Shown here in pieces: positions 27,111 through 41,700 of a stretch of DNA of 64,000 nt. The stretch covers positions 20,514,098-20,578,097 of the forward strand of contig OZ024744.1 in NCBI GenBank assembly GCA_964016885.1, written 5' to 3'. This DNA comes from Eledone cirrhosa (lineage: Eukaryota > Mollusca > Cephalopoda > Octopoda > Eledonidae). A model generated the notes under the pieces. It was given only the letters and a program-made list of their open reading frames with translations, ran no database searches and had not been told where the DNA came from. The first letter of the stretch is position 1, and each line of letters starts with the position of its first letter. The position numbers and the translations under genes were made by a program.

Positions 27111-28803
27111 CAATAGTTGAATCTTAAGAACTGACTCGTTTTAACAGCAGTTGAATCTTAAGATAAAACTCGTTTTAACAACTGTTGAATCTTAAGAACT
27201 GACTCGTTTTAACAACAGCTGAATCTTAAGATAAAACTCGTTTTAACAACAGTTGAATCTTAAGAACTGACTCGTTTTAACAACAGTTGAATCTTCAAAT
27301 AAAACTCGTTTTAACAACAGTTGAATCTTAAGAACTGACTCGTTTTAACAACAGTTGAATGTTAAGATAAAACTCGTTATAACAATAGTTGAATCTTAAG
27401 AACTGACTCGTTTTAACAACAGTTGAATCTTAAGATAAAACTCGTTTTAACAACAGTTGAATCTTAAGAACTGACTCGTTTTAACAACAGCTGAATCTTA
27501 AGATAAAACTCGTTTTAACAACAGTTGAATCCTAAGAACTGACTTGTTTTATCAACAGTTAAACCGTAAGAACTGACTCGTTTTAACAACAGTTGAATGT
27601 TCAAATAAAACTCGTTTTAACAACAGTTGAATCTTAAGATAAAACTCGTTTTAACAACAGTTGAATCTTAAGAACTGACTCGTTTTAACAACAGCTGAAT
27701 CTTAAGATAAAACTCGTTTTAACAACAGTTCAAACTTAAGAAATGACTCGTTTTAACAACAGTTGAATCTTATGAACTGACTCATTTTAACAACAGTTGA
27801 ATCTTAAGAACTGATTCGTTTTAACAACAGTTGAATCTTAAGATAAAACTCGTTTTAACAACAGTTGAATCTTATGAACTAACTCATTTTAACAACAGTT
27901 GAATCTTAAGTTAAGACTCGTTTTAACAACAGTTGAATCTTAAGAACTGACTCGTTTTAACGACAGCTGTATCTTAAGATAAAACTCGTTTTAACAACAG
28001 TTGAATCTTAAAGATAAAACTCGCTTTAACAACAGTTGAATCTTAAGAACTGACTCGTTTTAACAACAGTTGAATCTTAAGACAAAACCCGTTTTAACAA
28101 CAGTTGAATCTTAAGAACTGTCTTGTTTTAACAACAGTTGAATCTTAAGATAAACCTCGTTTTAACAACAGTTTAATCTTAAGAACTGACTCGTTTTAAC
28201 AACAGTTGATTCTTAAGACAAAACTCGTTTTAACAACAGTTGAATCTTAAGAACTGACTTGTTCTAACAACAGTTCAGCCTTAAGAACTGACTCGTTTTA
28301 AAACAGTTGAATCGTTAGAACTGACTCGTTTTAACAACAGTTGAATCTTAAAATAAAACTCGTTTTAACAATAGTTGAATCTCAAGAACTGACTCGTTTT
28401 AGCAACAGTTGAATCTTAAGATAACACTCGTTTTCATAACAGTTGAATCTTAAAAACTGTCTCGTTTTAACAACAGTTGAATCTTAAGATAAACCTCGTT
28501 TTAACAACAGTTGAATCTTAAGAACTGACTCGTTTTAACAACAGTTAAATCTTAATAACTGACTCGTTTTAACAACAGTTGAATGTTAAGATAAAACTCG
28601 TTTTAACAATAGTTGAATCTTAAGAACTGACTCGTTTTAACAACAGTTGAATCTTAAGATAAAACTCGTTTTAACAACTGTTGAATCTTAAGAACTGACT
28701 CGTTTTAACAACAGCTGAATCTTAAGATAAAACTCGTTTTAACAACAGTTGAATCTTAAGAACTGACTCGTTTTAACAACAGCTGAATCTTAAGATAAAC
28801 CTC
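27002..28803. repeat. 1.8-kb tandem triplication, copy 1 (1,802 bp)
   Basis: Begins at the GTTGATTCTTAAG unit, which recurs at 28,804 and 30,572. It has one K cassette at 28293. A private AAAAACTGTC change just after the cassette is shared with copy 2. The first part also matches 9,048 onward, including TAACAGCAG, so this unit was made from the same ancestral block as the 3,468-bp duplicon. Confidence 0.9.
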
Positions 28804-30571
28804 GTTTTAACAACAGTTGATTCTTAAGAACCGACTCGTTTCAACAACAGTTAAATCTAAATAACTGACTCGTTTTAACAACAGTTGAATGTTAAGATAA
28901 AACTCGTTTTAACAATAGTTGAATCTTAAGAACTGACTCGTTTTAACAGCAGTTGAATCTTAAGATAAAACTCGTTTTAACAACTGTTGAATCTTAAGAA
29001 CTGACTCGTTTTAACAACAGCTGAATCTTAAGATAAAACTCGTTTTAACAACAGTTGAATCTTAAGAACTGACTCGTTTTAACAACAGTTGAATCTTCAA
29101 ATAAAACTCGTTTTAACAACAGTTGAATCTTAAGAACTGACTCGTTTTAACAACAGTTGAATGTTAAGATAAAACTCGTTATAACAATAGTTGAATCTTA
29201 AGAACTGACTCGTTTTAACAACAGTTGAATCTTAAGATAAAACTCGTTTTAACAACAGTTGAATCTTAAGAACTGACTCGTTTTAACAACAGCTGAATCT
29301 TAAGATAAAACTCGTTTTAACAACAGTTGAATCCTAAGAACTGACTTGTTTTATCAACAGTTAAACCGTAAGAACTGACTCGTTTTAACAACAGTTGAAT
29401 GTTCAAATAAAACTCGTTTTAACAACAGTTGAATCTTAAGATAAAACTCGTTTTAACAACAGTTGAATCTTAAGAACTGACTCGTTTTAACAACAGCTGA
29501 ATCTTAAGATAAAACTCGTTTTAACAACAGTTCAAACTTAAGAAATGACTCGTTTTAACAACAGTTGAATCTTATGAACTGACTCATTTTAACAACAGTT
29601 GAATCTTAAGAACTGATTCGTTTTAACAACAGTTGAATCTTAAGATAAAACTCATTTTAACAACAGTTGAATCTTAAGTTAAGACTCGTTTTAACAACAG
29701 TTGAATCTTAAGAACTGACTCGTTTTAACGACAGCTGTATCTTAAGATAAAACTCGTTTTAACAACAGTTGAATCTTAAAGATAAAACTCGCTTTAACAA
29801 CAGTTGAATCTTAAGAACTGACTCGTTTTAACAACAGTTGAATCTTAAGACAAAACCCGTTTTAACAACAGTTGAATCTTAAGAACTGTCTTGTTTTAAC
29901 AACAGTTGAATCTTAAGATAAACCTCGTTTTAACAACAGTTTAATCTTAAGAACTGACTCGTTTTAACAACAGTTGATTCTTAAGACAAAACTCGTTTTA
30001 ACAACAGTTGAATCTTAAGAACTGACTTGTTCTAACAACAGTTCAGCCTTAAGAACTGACTCGTTTTAAAACAGTTGAATCGTTAGAACTGACTCGTTTT
30101 AACAACAGTTGAATCTTAAAATAAAACTCGTTTTAACAATAGTTGAATCTCAAGAACTGACTCGTTTTAGCAACAGTTGAATCTTAAGATAACACTCGTT
30201 TTCATAACAGTTGAATCTTAAAAACTGTCTCGTTTTAACAACAGTTGAATCTTAAGATAAACCTCGTTTTAACAACAGTTGAATCTTAAGAACTGACTCG
30301 TTTTAACAACAGTTAAATCTTAATAACTGACTCGTTTTAACAACAGTTGAATGTTAAGATAAAACTCGTTTTAACAATAGTTGAATCTTAAGAACTGACT
30401 CGTTTTAACAACAGTTGAATCTTAAGATAAAACTCGTTTTAACAACTGTTGAATCTTAAGAACTGACTCGTTTTAACAACAGCTGAATCTTAAGATAAAA
30501 CTCGTTTTAACAACAGTTGAATCTTAAGAACTGACTCGTTTTAACAACAGCTGAATCTTAAGATAAACCTC
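28804..30571. repeat. 1.8-kb tandem triplication, copy 2 (1,768 bp)
   Basis: Identical in layout to copy 1 but exactly one monomer shorter. Near 29,650 the type-B unit runs directly into CTCATTTTAAC, so the unit carrying TTATGAACTAAC has been lost. The cassette is at 30061. Confidence 0.9.
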
Positions 30572-32017
30572 GTTTTAACAACAGTTGATTCTTAAGAACC
30601 GACTCGTTTCAACAACAGTTAAATCTAAATAACTGACTCGTTTTAACAACAGTTGAATGTTAAGATAAAACTCGTTTTAACAATAGTTGAATCTTAAGAA
30701 CTGACTCGTTTTAACAGCAGTTGAATCTTAAGATAAAACTCGTTTTAACAACTGTTGAATCTTAAGAACTGACTCGTTTTAACAACAGCTGAATCTTAAG
30801 ATAAAACTCGTTTTAACAACAGTTGAATCTTAAGAACTGACTCGTTTTAACAACAGTTGAATCTTCAAATAAAACTCGTTTTAACAACAGTTGAATCTTA
30901 AGAACTGACTCGTTTTAACAACAGTTGAATGTTAAGATAAAACTCGTTATAACAATAGTTGAATCTTAAGAACTGACTCGTTTTAACAACAGTTGAATCT
31001 TAAGATAAAACTCGTTTTAACAACAGTTGAATCTTAAGAACTGACTCGTTTTAACAACAGCTGAATCTTAAGATAAAACTCGTTTTAACAACAGTTGAAT
31101 CCTAAGAACTGACTTGTTTTATCAACAGTTAAACCGTAAGAACTGACTCGTTTTAACAACAGTTGAATGTTCAAATAAAACTCGTTTTAACAACAGTTGA
31201 ATCTTAAGATAAAACTCGTTTTAACAACAGTTGAATCTTAAGAACTGACTCGTTTTAACAACAGCTGAATCTTAAGATAAAACTCGTTTTAACAACAGTT
31301 CAAACTTAAGAAATGACTCGTTTTAACAACAGTTGAATCTTATGAACTGACTCATTTTAACAACAGTTGAATCTTAAGAACTGATTCGTTTTAACAACAG
31401 TTGAATCTTAAGATAAAACTCGTTTTAACAACAGTTGAATCTTATGAACTAACTCATTTTAACAACAGTTGAATCTTAAGTTAAGACTCGTTTTAACAAC
31501 AGTTGAATCTTAAGAACTGACTCGTTTTAACGACAGCTGTATCTTAAGATAAAACTCGTTTTAACAACAGTTGAATCTTAAAGATAAAACTCGCTTTAAC
31601 AACAGTTGAATCTTAAGAACTGACTCGTTTTAACAACAGTTGAATCTTAAGACAAAACCCGTTTTAACAACAGTTGAATCTTAAGAACTGTCTTGTTTTA
31701 ACAACAGTTGAATCTTAAGATAAACCTCGTTTTAACAACAGTTTAATCTTAAGAACTGACTCGTTTTAACAACAGTTGATTCTTAAGACAAAACTCGTTT
31801 TAACAACAGTTGAATCTTAAGAACTGACTTGTTCTAACAACAGTTCAGCCTTAAGAACTGACTCGTTTTAAAACAGTTGAATCGTTAGAACTGACTCGTT
31901 TTAACAACAGTTGAATCTTAAAATAAAACTCGTTTTAACAATAGTTGAATCTCAAGAACTGACTCGTTTTAGCAACAGTTGAATCTTAAGATAACACTCG
32001 TTTTCATAACAGTTGAA
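30572..32017. repeat. 1.8-kb tandem triplication, copy 3 (partial)
   Basis: Keeps the monomer that copy 2 lost and carries its cassette at 31863. Just after CGTTTTCATAACAG one 34-bp unit (AACTGTCTCG) is missing, and the sequence joins the block homologous to 10.5 kb. Confidence 0.87.
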
Positions 32018-34063
32018 TCTTAAGATAAACCTCGTTTTAACAACAGTTGAATCTTAAGAACTGACTCGTTTTAACAACAGTTAAATCTTAATAACTGACT
32101 CGTTTTAACAACAGTTGAATGTTAAGATAAAACTCGTTTTAACAATAGTTGAATCTTAAGAACTGACTCGTTTTAACAACAGTTGAATCTTAAGATAAAA
32201 CTCGTTTTAACAACTGTTGAATCTTAAGAACTGACTCGTTTTAACAACAGCTGAATCTTAAGATAAAACTCGTTTTAACAACAGTTGAATCTTAAGAACT
32301 GACTCGTTTTAACAACAGTTGAATCTTATGAACTGACTCATTTTAACAAAAGTTGAATCTTAAGAACTGATTCGTTTTAACAACAGTTGAATCTTAAGAT
32401 AAAACTCGTTTTAACAACAGTTGAATCTTAAGAACTGACTCGTTTTAACCACAGCTGAATCTTAAGATAAAACTCGTTTTATTAACAGTTGAATCTTAAG
32501 AACTGACTCGTTTTAACAACAGCTGAATCTTAAGATAAAACTCGTTTTAACAACAGTTGAATCTTAAGATAAAACTCGTTTTAACAACAGTTGAATCTTA
32601 AGAACTGACTCGTTTTAACAACAGTTGAATCTTAAGATAAAACTCGTTTGAACAACAGTTGAATCTTATGAACTAACTAATTTTTACAACAGTTGAATCT
32701 TAAGTTAAGACTCGTTTTAACAACAGTTGAATCTTAAGAATTGACTCGTTTTAACAACAGCTGCATCTTAAGATAAAACTCGTTTTAACAACAGTTGAAT
32801 CTTAAAGATAAAACTCGCTTTAACAACAGTTGAATCTTAAGAACTGACTCGTTTTAACAACAATTGAATCTTAAGACAAAACCCGTTTTAACAACATTTG
32901 AATCTTAAGAACTGTCTCGTTTTAACAACAGTTGAATCTTAAGATCAACCTCGTTTTAACAACAGTTTAATCTTATGAACTGACTCGTTTTAACAACAGT
33001 TGAATCTTAAGACAAAACTCGTTTTAACAACAGTTGAATCTTAAGAACTGACTTGTTCTAACAACAGTTCAGCCTTAGGAACTGACTCGTTTTAAAACAG
33101 TTGAATCGTTAGAACTGACTCGTTTTAACAACAGTTGAATCTTAAAATAAAACTCGTTTTAACAATAGTTGAATCTCAAGAACTGACTCGTTTTAGCAAC
33201 AGTTGAATCTTAAGATAAAACTCGTTTTAACAACAGTTGATTCTTAAGAACCGACTCGTTTCAACAACAGTTAAATCTAAATAACTGACTCGTTTTAACA
33301 ACAGTTGAATGTTAAGATAAAACTCGTTTTAACAATAGTTGAATCTTAAGAACTGACTCGTTTTAACAACAGTTGAATCTTAAGATAAAACTCGTTTTCA
33401 CAACTGTTGAATCTTAAGAACTGACTCGTTTTAACAACAGCTGAATCTTAAGATAAAACTCGTTTTAACAACAGTTGACTCTTAAGAACTGACTCGTTTT
33501 AACAACAGTTGAATCTTCAAATAAAACTCGTTTTAACAACAGTTGAATCTTAAGAACTGACTCGTTTTAACAACAGTTGAATGTTAAGATAAAACTCGTT
33601 ATAACAATAGTTGAATCTTAAGAACTGACTCGTTTTAACAACAGTTGAATCTTAAGATAAAACTCGTTTTAACAACAGTTGAATCTTAAGAACTGACTCG
33701 TTTTAACAACAGCTGAATCTTAAGATAAACCTCGTTTTAACAACAGTTGATTCTTAAGAACCGACTCGTTTCAACAACAGTTAAATCTAAATAACTGACT
33801 CGTTTTAACAACAGTTGAATGTTAAGATAAAACTCGTTTTAACAATAGTTGAATCTTAAGAACTGACTCGTTTTAACAACAGTTGAATCTTAAGATAAAA
33901 CTCGTTTTAACAACTGTTGAATCTTAAGAACTGACTCGTTTTAACAACAGATTAATCTTAAGATAAAACTCGTTTTAACAACAGTTGAATCTTAAGAACT
34001 GACTCGTTTTAACAACAGTTGAATGTTCAAATAAAACTCGTTTTAACAACAGTTGAATCTTAA
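32018..34063. repeat. Copy D of part of the 3,468-bp duplicon
   Basis: Colinear with about 10,528-12,573 at offset 21,490 (11597 with 33087; GAATGTTCAA at 12531 and 34021). It carries the M-class cassette with the private CCTTAGG form shared by 2379, 11597 and 15065. One local change is AAAACTCG where the other copies have AAACCTCG near 33.22 kb. It ends where the sequence switches to the register of about 13.1 kb. Confidence 0.85.
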
Positions 34064-34734
34064 GATAAAACTCGTTTTAACAACAGTTGAATCTTAAGAA
34101 CTGACTCGTTTTAACAACAGCTGAATCTTAAGATAAAACTCGTTTTAACAACAGTTCAAACTTAAGAAATGACTCGTTTTAACAACAGTTGAATCTTATG
34201 AACTGACTTATTTTAACAACAGTTGAATCTTAAGAACTGATTCGTTTTAACAACAGTTGAATCTTAAGATAAAACTCGTTTTAACAACAGTTGAATCTTA
34301 TGAACTAACTCATTTTAACAACAGTTGAATCTTAAGTTAAGACTCGTTTTAACAACAGTTGAATCTTAAGAACTGACTCGTTTTAACGACAGCTGTATCT
34401 TAAGATAAATCTCGTTTTAACAACAGTTGAATCTTAAGAACTGACTCGTTTTAACAACAGTTGAATCTTAAGACAAAACCCGTTTTAACAACAGTTGACT
34501 CTTAAGAACTGTCTTGTTTTAACAACAGTTGAATCTTAAGATAAACCTCGTTTTAACAACAGTTTAATCTTAAGAACTGACTCGTTTTAACAACAGTTGA
34601 ATCTTAAGACAAAACTCGTTTTAACAACAGTTGAATCTTAAGAACTGACTTGTTCTAACAACAGTTCAGCCTTAAGAACTGACTCGTTTTAAAACAGTTG
34701 AATCGTTAGAACTGACTCGTTTTAACAACAGTTG
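34064..34734. repeat. Segment in the register of 13.1-13.9 kb, one 35-mer lost
   Basis: Runs in parallel with 13.15-13.86 kb up to the cassette at 34684. The offset changes from 20,912 to 20,877 because the 35-bp CTTAAAGAT unit, with its CTCGCTTTAAC junction, is missing near 34,420. AAATCTCG near 34,410 is a local substitution. Confidence 0.75.
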
Positions 34735-37700
34735 AATCTTAAAATAAAACTCGTTTTAACAATAGTTGAATCTCAAGAACTGACTCGTTTTAGCAACAGT
34801 TGAATCTTAAGATAACACTCGTTTTCATAACAGTTGAATCTTAAGAACTGTCTCGTTTTAACAACAGTTGAATCTTAAGATAAACCTCGTTTTAACAACA
34901 GTTGAATCTTAAGAACTGACTCGTTTTAACAACAGTTAAATCTTAATAACTGACTCGTTTTAACAACAGTTGAATGTTAAGATAAAACTCGTTTTAACAA
35001 TAGTTGAATCTTACGAACTGACTCGTTTTAACAACAGTTGAATCTTAAGATAAAACTCGTTTTAACAACTGTTGAATCTTAAGAACTGACTCGTTTTAAC
35101 AACAGCTGAATCTTAAGATAAAACTCGTTTTAACAACAGTTCAAACTTAAGAACTGACTCGTTTTAACAAAAGTTGAATCTTATGAACTCACTCATTTTA
35201 ACAACAGTTGAATCTTAAGATAACATTCGTTTTAACAACAGTTGAATCTTAAGAACTGATTCGTTTTAACAACAGTTGAATCTTAAGATAAAACTCGTTT
35301 TAACAACAGTTGAATCTTAAGAACAGACTCGTTTTAACAACAGCTGAATCTTAAGATAAAACTCGTTTTAACAACAGTTGAATCTTAAGAACTGATTCGT
35401 TTTAACAACAGTTCAAACTTAAGAACTGACTCACTTTAACAACAGTTGAATCTTATGAACTGACTCATTTTAACAACAGTTGAATCTTAAGATAACATTC
35501 GTTTTAACAACAGTTGAATCTTAAGAACTGACTCGTTTTAACCACAGCTGAATCTTAAGATAAAACTCGTTTTAATAACAGTTGAATCTTAAGAACTGAC
35601 TCGTTTTAACAACAGCTGAATCTTAAGATAAAACTCGTTTTAACAACAGTTGAATCTTAAGATAAAACTCGTTTTAACAACAGTTGAATCTTATGAACTA
35701 ACTAATTTTTACAACAGTTGAATCTTAAGTTAAGACTCGTTTTAACAACAGTTGAATCTTAAGAACTGACTCGTTTTAACAACAGCTGAATCTTAAGATA
35801 AAACTCGTTTTAACAACAGTTGAATCTTAAAGATAAACCTCACTTTAACAACAGTTGAATCTTAAGAACTGACTCGTTTTAACAACGATTGAATCTTAAG
35901 ACAAAACCCGTTTTAACAACAGTTGAATCTTAAGATCTGTCTCGTTTTAACAACAGTTGAATCTTAAGATAAACCTCGTTTTAACAACAGTTTAATCTTA
36001 AGAACTGATTCGTTTTAACAACAGTTGAATCTTAAGACAAAACTCGTTTTAACAACACTTGAATCTTAAGAACTGACTTGTTCTAACAACAGTTCAGCCT
36101 TAAGAACTGACTCGTTTTAAAACAGTTGAATCGTTAGAACTGACTTGTCTTAACAACGGTTGAATCTTAAAATAAAACTCGTTTTAACAATAATTGAATC
36201 TCAAGAACTGACTCGTTTTAGCAACAGTTGAAACTTAAGATAACACTCGTTTTCATAACAGTTGAATCTTAAGAACTGTCTCGTTTTAACAACAGTTGAA
36301 TCTTAAGATAAACCTCGTTTTAACAACAGTTGATTCTTAAGAACCGACTCGTTTTAACAACAGTTAAATCTAAATAACTGACTCGTTTTAACAACAGTTG
36401 AATGTTAAGATAAAACTCGTTTTAACAATAGTTGAACCTTAAGAACTGACTCGTTTTAACAACAGTTGAATCTTAAGATAAAACTCGTTTTAACAACTGT
36501 TGAATCTTAAGAACTGACTCGTTTTAACAACAGCTGAATCTTAAGATAAAACTCGTTTTAAGAACAGTTGAATCTTAAGAACTGACTCGTTTTAACAACA
36601 GTTGAATCTTAAGAACTGACTCGTTTTAACAACAGTTGAATGTTAAGATAAAACTCGTTTTAACAATAGTTGAATCTTAAGAACTGACTCGTTTTAACAA
36701 CAGTTGAATCTTAAGATAAAACTCGTTTTAACAACAGTTGAATCTTAAGAACTGACTCGTTTTAACAACAGCTGAATCTTAAGATAAAACTCGTTTTAAC
36801 AACAGTTGAATCCTAAGAACTGACTTGTTTTATCAACAGTTCAACCGTAAGAACTGACTCGTTTTAACAACAGTTGAATGTTCAAATAAAATTCGTTTTA
36901 ACAACAGTTGAATCTTACGAACTGACTCGTTTTAACAACAGTTGAATCTTAAGAACTGACTCGTTTTAACAACAGTTAAATCTTAATAACTGACTCGTTT
37001 TAACAACAGTTGAATGTTAAGATAAAACTCGTTTTAACAACTGTTGAATCTTAAGAACTGACTCGTTTTAACAACAGCTGAATCTTAAGATAAAACTCGT
37101 TTTAACAACAGTTGAATCTTAAGAACTGACTCGTTTTAACAACAGTTAAATCTTCAAATAAAACTCGTTTTAACAACAGTTGAACATTAAGAACTGTCTC
37201 GTTTTAACAACAGTTGAATGTTAAGATAAAACTCGTTTTAACAATAGTTGAATCTTAAGAACTGACTCGTTTTAACAACAGTTGAATCTTAAGATAAAAC
37301 TCGTTTTAACAACAGTTGAATCTTAAGAACTGAATCGTTTTAACAACAGCTGAATCTTAAAATAAAATTCGTTTTAACAACAGTTCAAACTTAAGAAATG
37401 ACTCGTTTTAACAACAGTTGAATCTTATGAACTGACTCATTTTAACAACAGTTGAATCTTAAGAACTGATTCGTTTTAACAACAGTTGAATCTTAAGATA
37501 AAACTCGTTTTAACAACAGTGGAATCTTAAGAACTGACTCGTTTTAGCAACAGCTGAATCTTAAGATAAGTCTCGTTTTAACAACAGTTGAATCTTAAGA
37601 ACTGACTCGTTTTAACAACAGCTGAATCTTAATATAAAACTCGTTTTAACAGCAGTTGAATCTTAAGATAAAACTCGTTTTAACAACAGTTGAATCTTAA

Positions 37701-38712
37701 GAACTGACTCGTTTTAACAACAGTTGAATCTTAAGAACTGACTCGTTTTAACGACAGCTGAATCTTAAGATAAAACTCGTTTTAACAACAGTTGGATCTT
37801 AAGAACTGACTCGTTTTAACAACAGTTGAATCTTACGATAAAACTCGTTTTAACAACAGTTGAATCTTATGAACTAACTCATTTGAAACAACAGTTGAAT
37901 CTTAAGTTAAGACTCGTTTTAACAACAGTTGAATCTTAAGAACTGACTCGTTTTAACAACAGTTGAATCTTAAGACAAAACCCGTTTTAACAACAGTTGA
38001 ATCTTAAGAACTGTCTCGTTTTAACAACAGTTGAATCTTAAGATAAACCTCGTTTTAACAACAGTTTAATCTTAAGAACTGACTCGTTTTAACAACAGTT
38101 GAATCTTAAGACAAAACTCGTTTTAACAACAGTTGAATCTTAAGAACTGACTTGTTCTAACAACAGTTCAGCCTTAAGAACTGACTCGTTTTAAAACAGT
38201 TGAATCGTTAGAACTGACTCGTTTTTACAACAGTTGAATCTTAAAATAAAACTCGTTTTAACAATAGTTGAATCTCAAGAACTGACTCGTTTTAGCAACA
38301 GTTGAATCTTAAGATAACACTCGTTTTCATAACAGTTGAATCTTAAGAACTGTCTCGTTTTAACAACAGTTGAATTTTAAGATAAACCTCGTTTTGACAA
38401 CAGTTGAATCTTAAGAACTGACTCGTTTTAACAACAGTTGAACATTAAGAACTGTCTCGTTTTAACAACAGAGCAATGTTAAGATAAAACTCGTTTTAAC
38501 AATAGTTGAATCTTAAGAACTGACTCGTTTTAACAACAGCTGAATCTTAAGATAAAACTCGTTTTAACAACAGTTGAACCTTAAGATAAAACTCGTTTTA
38601 ACAACAGTTGAATCTTATGAACTAACTAATTTTTACAACAGTTGAATCTTAAGTTAAGACTCGTTTTAACAACAGTTGAATCTTAAGAACTGACTCGTTT
38701 TAACAACAGCTG
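34735..38712. repeat. 3,978/4,216-bp tandem duplicon, copy 1
   Basis: Fixed offset 3,978 on the left (34741 with 38719; TCAAAC at 35141 and 39119), then 4,216 further right (36051 with 40267; GAGCAATG at 38471 and 42687). The change of 238 bp is seven monomers present only in copy 2. Shared rare variants include AACAACACTTG, CTTGTCTTAAC with AACGGTTG, and a one-base-longer unit CATTTGAAACAAC near 37,880. It marks the start of the middle domain, where M-class cassettes disappear. Confidence 0.92.
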
Positions 38713-41700
38713 AATCTTAAAATAAAACTCGTTTTAACAATAGTTGAATCTCAAGAACTGACTCGTTTTAGCAACAGTTGAATCTTAAGATAACACTCGT
38801 TTTCATAACAGTTGAATCTTAAGAACTGTCTCGTTTTAACAACAGTTGAATCTTAAGATAAACCTCGTTTTAACAACAGTTGAATCTTAAGAACTGACTC
38901 GTTTTAACAACAGTTAAATCTTAATAACTGACTCGTTTTAACAACAGTTGAATGTTAAGATAAAACTCGTTTTAACAATAGTTGAATCTTACGAACTGAC
39001 TCGTTTTAACAACAGTTGAATCTTAAGATAAAACTCGTTTTAACAACTGTTGAATCTTAAGAACTGACTCGTTTTAACAACAGCTGAATCTTAAGATAAA
39101 ACTCGTTTTAACAACAGTTCAAACTTAAGAACTGACTCGTTTTAACAAAAGTTGAATCTTATGAACTCACTCATTTTAACAACAGTTGAATCTTAAGATA
39201 ACATTCGTTTTAACAACAGTTGAATCTTAAGAACTGATTCGTTTTAACAACAGTTGAATCTTAAGATAAAACTCGTTTTAACAACAGTTGAATCTTAAGA
39301 ACAGACTCGTTTTAACAACAGCTGAATCTTAAGATAAAACTCGTTTTAACAACAGTTGAATCTTAAGAACTGATTCGTTTTAACAACAGTTCAAACTTAA
39401 GAACTGACTCACTTTAACAACAGTTGAATCTTATGAACTGACTCATTTTAACAACAGTTGAATCTTAAGATAACATTCGTTTTAACAACAGTTGAGTCTT
39501 AAGAACTGACTCGTTTTAACAACAGTTGAATCTTAAGATAAAACTCGTTTTAACAAAAGTTGAATCTTAAGAAATGACTCGTTTTAACGACAGCTGAATC
39601 TTAAGATAAAACTCGTTTTAACAACAGTTCAAACTTAAGAAATGACTCGTTTTAACAACAGTTGAATCTTATGAACTGATTCGTTTTAACAACAGTTGAA
39701 TCTTAAGATAAAACTCGTTTTAACAACAGTTGAATCTTAAGAACTGACTCGTTTTAACCACAGCTGAATCTTAAGATAAAACTCGTTTTAATAACAGTTG
39801 AATCTTAAGAACTGACTCGTTTTAACAACAGCTGAATCTTAAGATAAAACTCGTTTTAACAACAGTTGAATCTTAAGATAAAACTCGTTTTAACAACAGT
39901 TGAATCTTATGAACTAACTAATTTTTACAACAGTTGAATCTTAAGTTAAGACTCGTTTTAACAACAGTTGAATCTTAAGAACTGACTCGTTTTAACAACA
40001 GCTGAATCTTAAGATAAAACTCGTTTTAACAACAGTTGAATCTTAAAGATAAACCTCACTTTAACAACAGTTGAATCTTAAGAACTGACTCGTTTTAACA
40101 ACGATTGAATCTTAAGACAAAACCCGTTTTAACAACAGTTGAATCTTAAGATCTGTCTCGTTTTAACAACAGTTGAATCTTAAGATAAACCTCGTTTTAA
40201 CAACAGTTTAATCTTAAGAACTGATTCGTTTTAACAACAGTTGAATCTTAAGACAAAACTCGTTTTAACAACACTTGAATCTTAAGAACTGACTTGTTCT
40301 AACAACAGTTCAGCCTTAAGAACTGACTCGTTTTAAAACAGTTGAATCGTTAGAACTGACTTGTCTTAACAACGGTTGAATCTTAAAATAAAACTCGTTT
40401 TAACAATAATTGAATCTCAAGAACTGACTCGTTTTAGCAACAGTTGAATCTTAAGATAACACTCGTTTTCATAACAGTTGAATCTTAAGAACTGTCTCGT
40501 TTTAACAACAGTTGAATCTTAAGATAAACCTCGTTTTAACAACAGTTGATTCTTAAGAACCGACTCGTTTTAACAACAGTTAAATCTAAATAACTGACTC
40601 GTTTTAACAACAGTTGAATGTTAAGATAAAACTCGTTTTAACAATAGTTGAACCTTAAGAACTGACTCGTTTTAACAACAGTTGAATCTTAAGATAAAAC
40701 TCGTTTTAACAACTGTTGAATCTTAAGAACTGACTCGTTTTAACAACAGCTGAATCTTAAGATAAAACTCGTTTTAAGAACAGTTGAATCTTAAGAACTG
40801 ACTCGTTTTAACAACAGTTGAATCTTAAGAACTGACTCGTTTTAACAACAGTTGAATGTTAAGATAAAACTCGTTTTAACAATAGTTGAATCTTAAGAAC
40901 TGACTCGTTTTAACAACAGTTGAATCTTAAGATAAAACTCGTTTTAACAACAGTTGAATCTTAAGAACTGACTCGTTTTAACAACAGCTGAATCTTAAGA
41001 TAAAACTCGTTTTAACAACAGTTGAATCCTAAGAACTGACTTGTTTTATCAACAGTTCAACCGTAAGAACTGACTCGTTTTAACAACAGTTGAATGTTCA
41101 AATAAAATTCGTTTTAACAACAGTTGAATCTTACGAACTGACTCGTTTTAACAACAGTTGAATCTTAAGAACTGACTCGTTTTAACAACAGTTAAATCTT
41201 AATAACTGACTCGTTTTAACAACAGTTGAATGTTAAGATAAAACTCGTTTTAACAACTGTTGAATCTTAAGAACTGACTCGTTTTAACAACAGCTGAATC
41301 TTAAGATAAAACTCGTTTTAACAACAGTTGAATCTTAAGAACTGACTCGTTTTAACAACAGTTAAATCTTCAAATAAAACTCGTTTTAACAACAGTTGAA
41401 CATTAAGAACTGTCTCGTTTTAACAACAGTTGAATGTTAAGATAAAACTCGTTTTAACAATAGTTGAATCTTAAGAACTGACTCGTTTTAACAACAGTTG
41501 AATCTTAAGATAAAACTCGTTTTAACAACAGTTGAATCTTAAGAACTGAATCGTTTTAACAACAGCTGAATCTTAAAATAAAATTCGTTTTAACAACAGT
41601 TCAAACTTAAGAAATGACTCGTTTTAACAACAGTTGAATCTTATGAACTGACTCATTTTAACAACAGTTGAATCTTAAGAACTGATTCGTTTTAACAACA

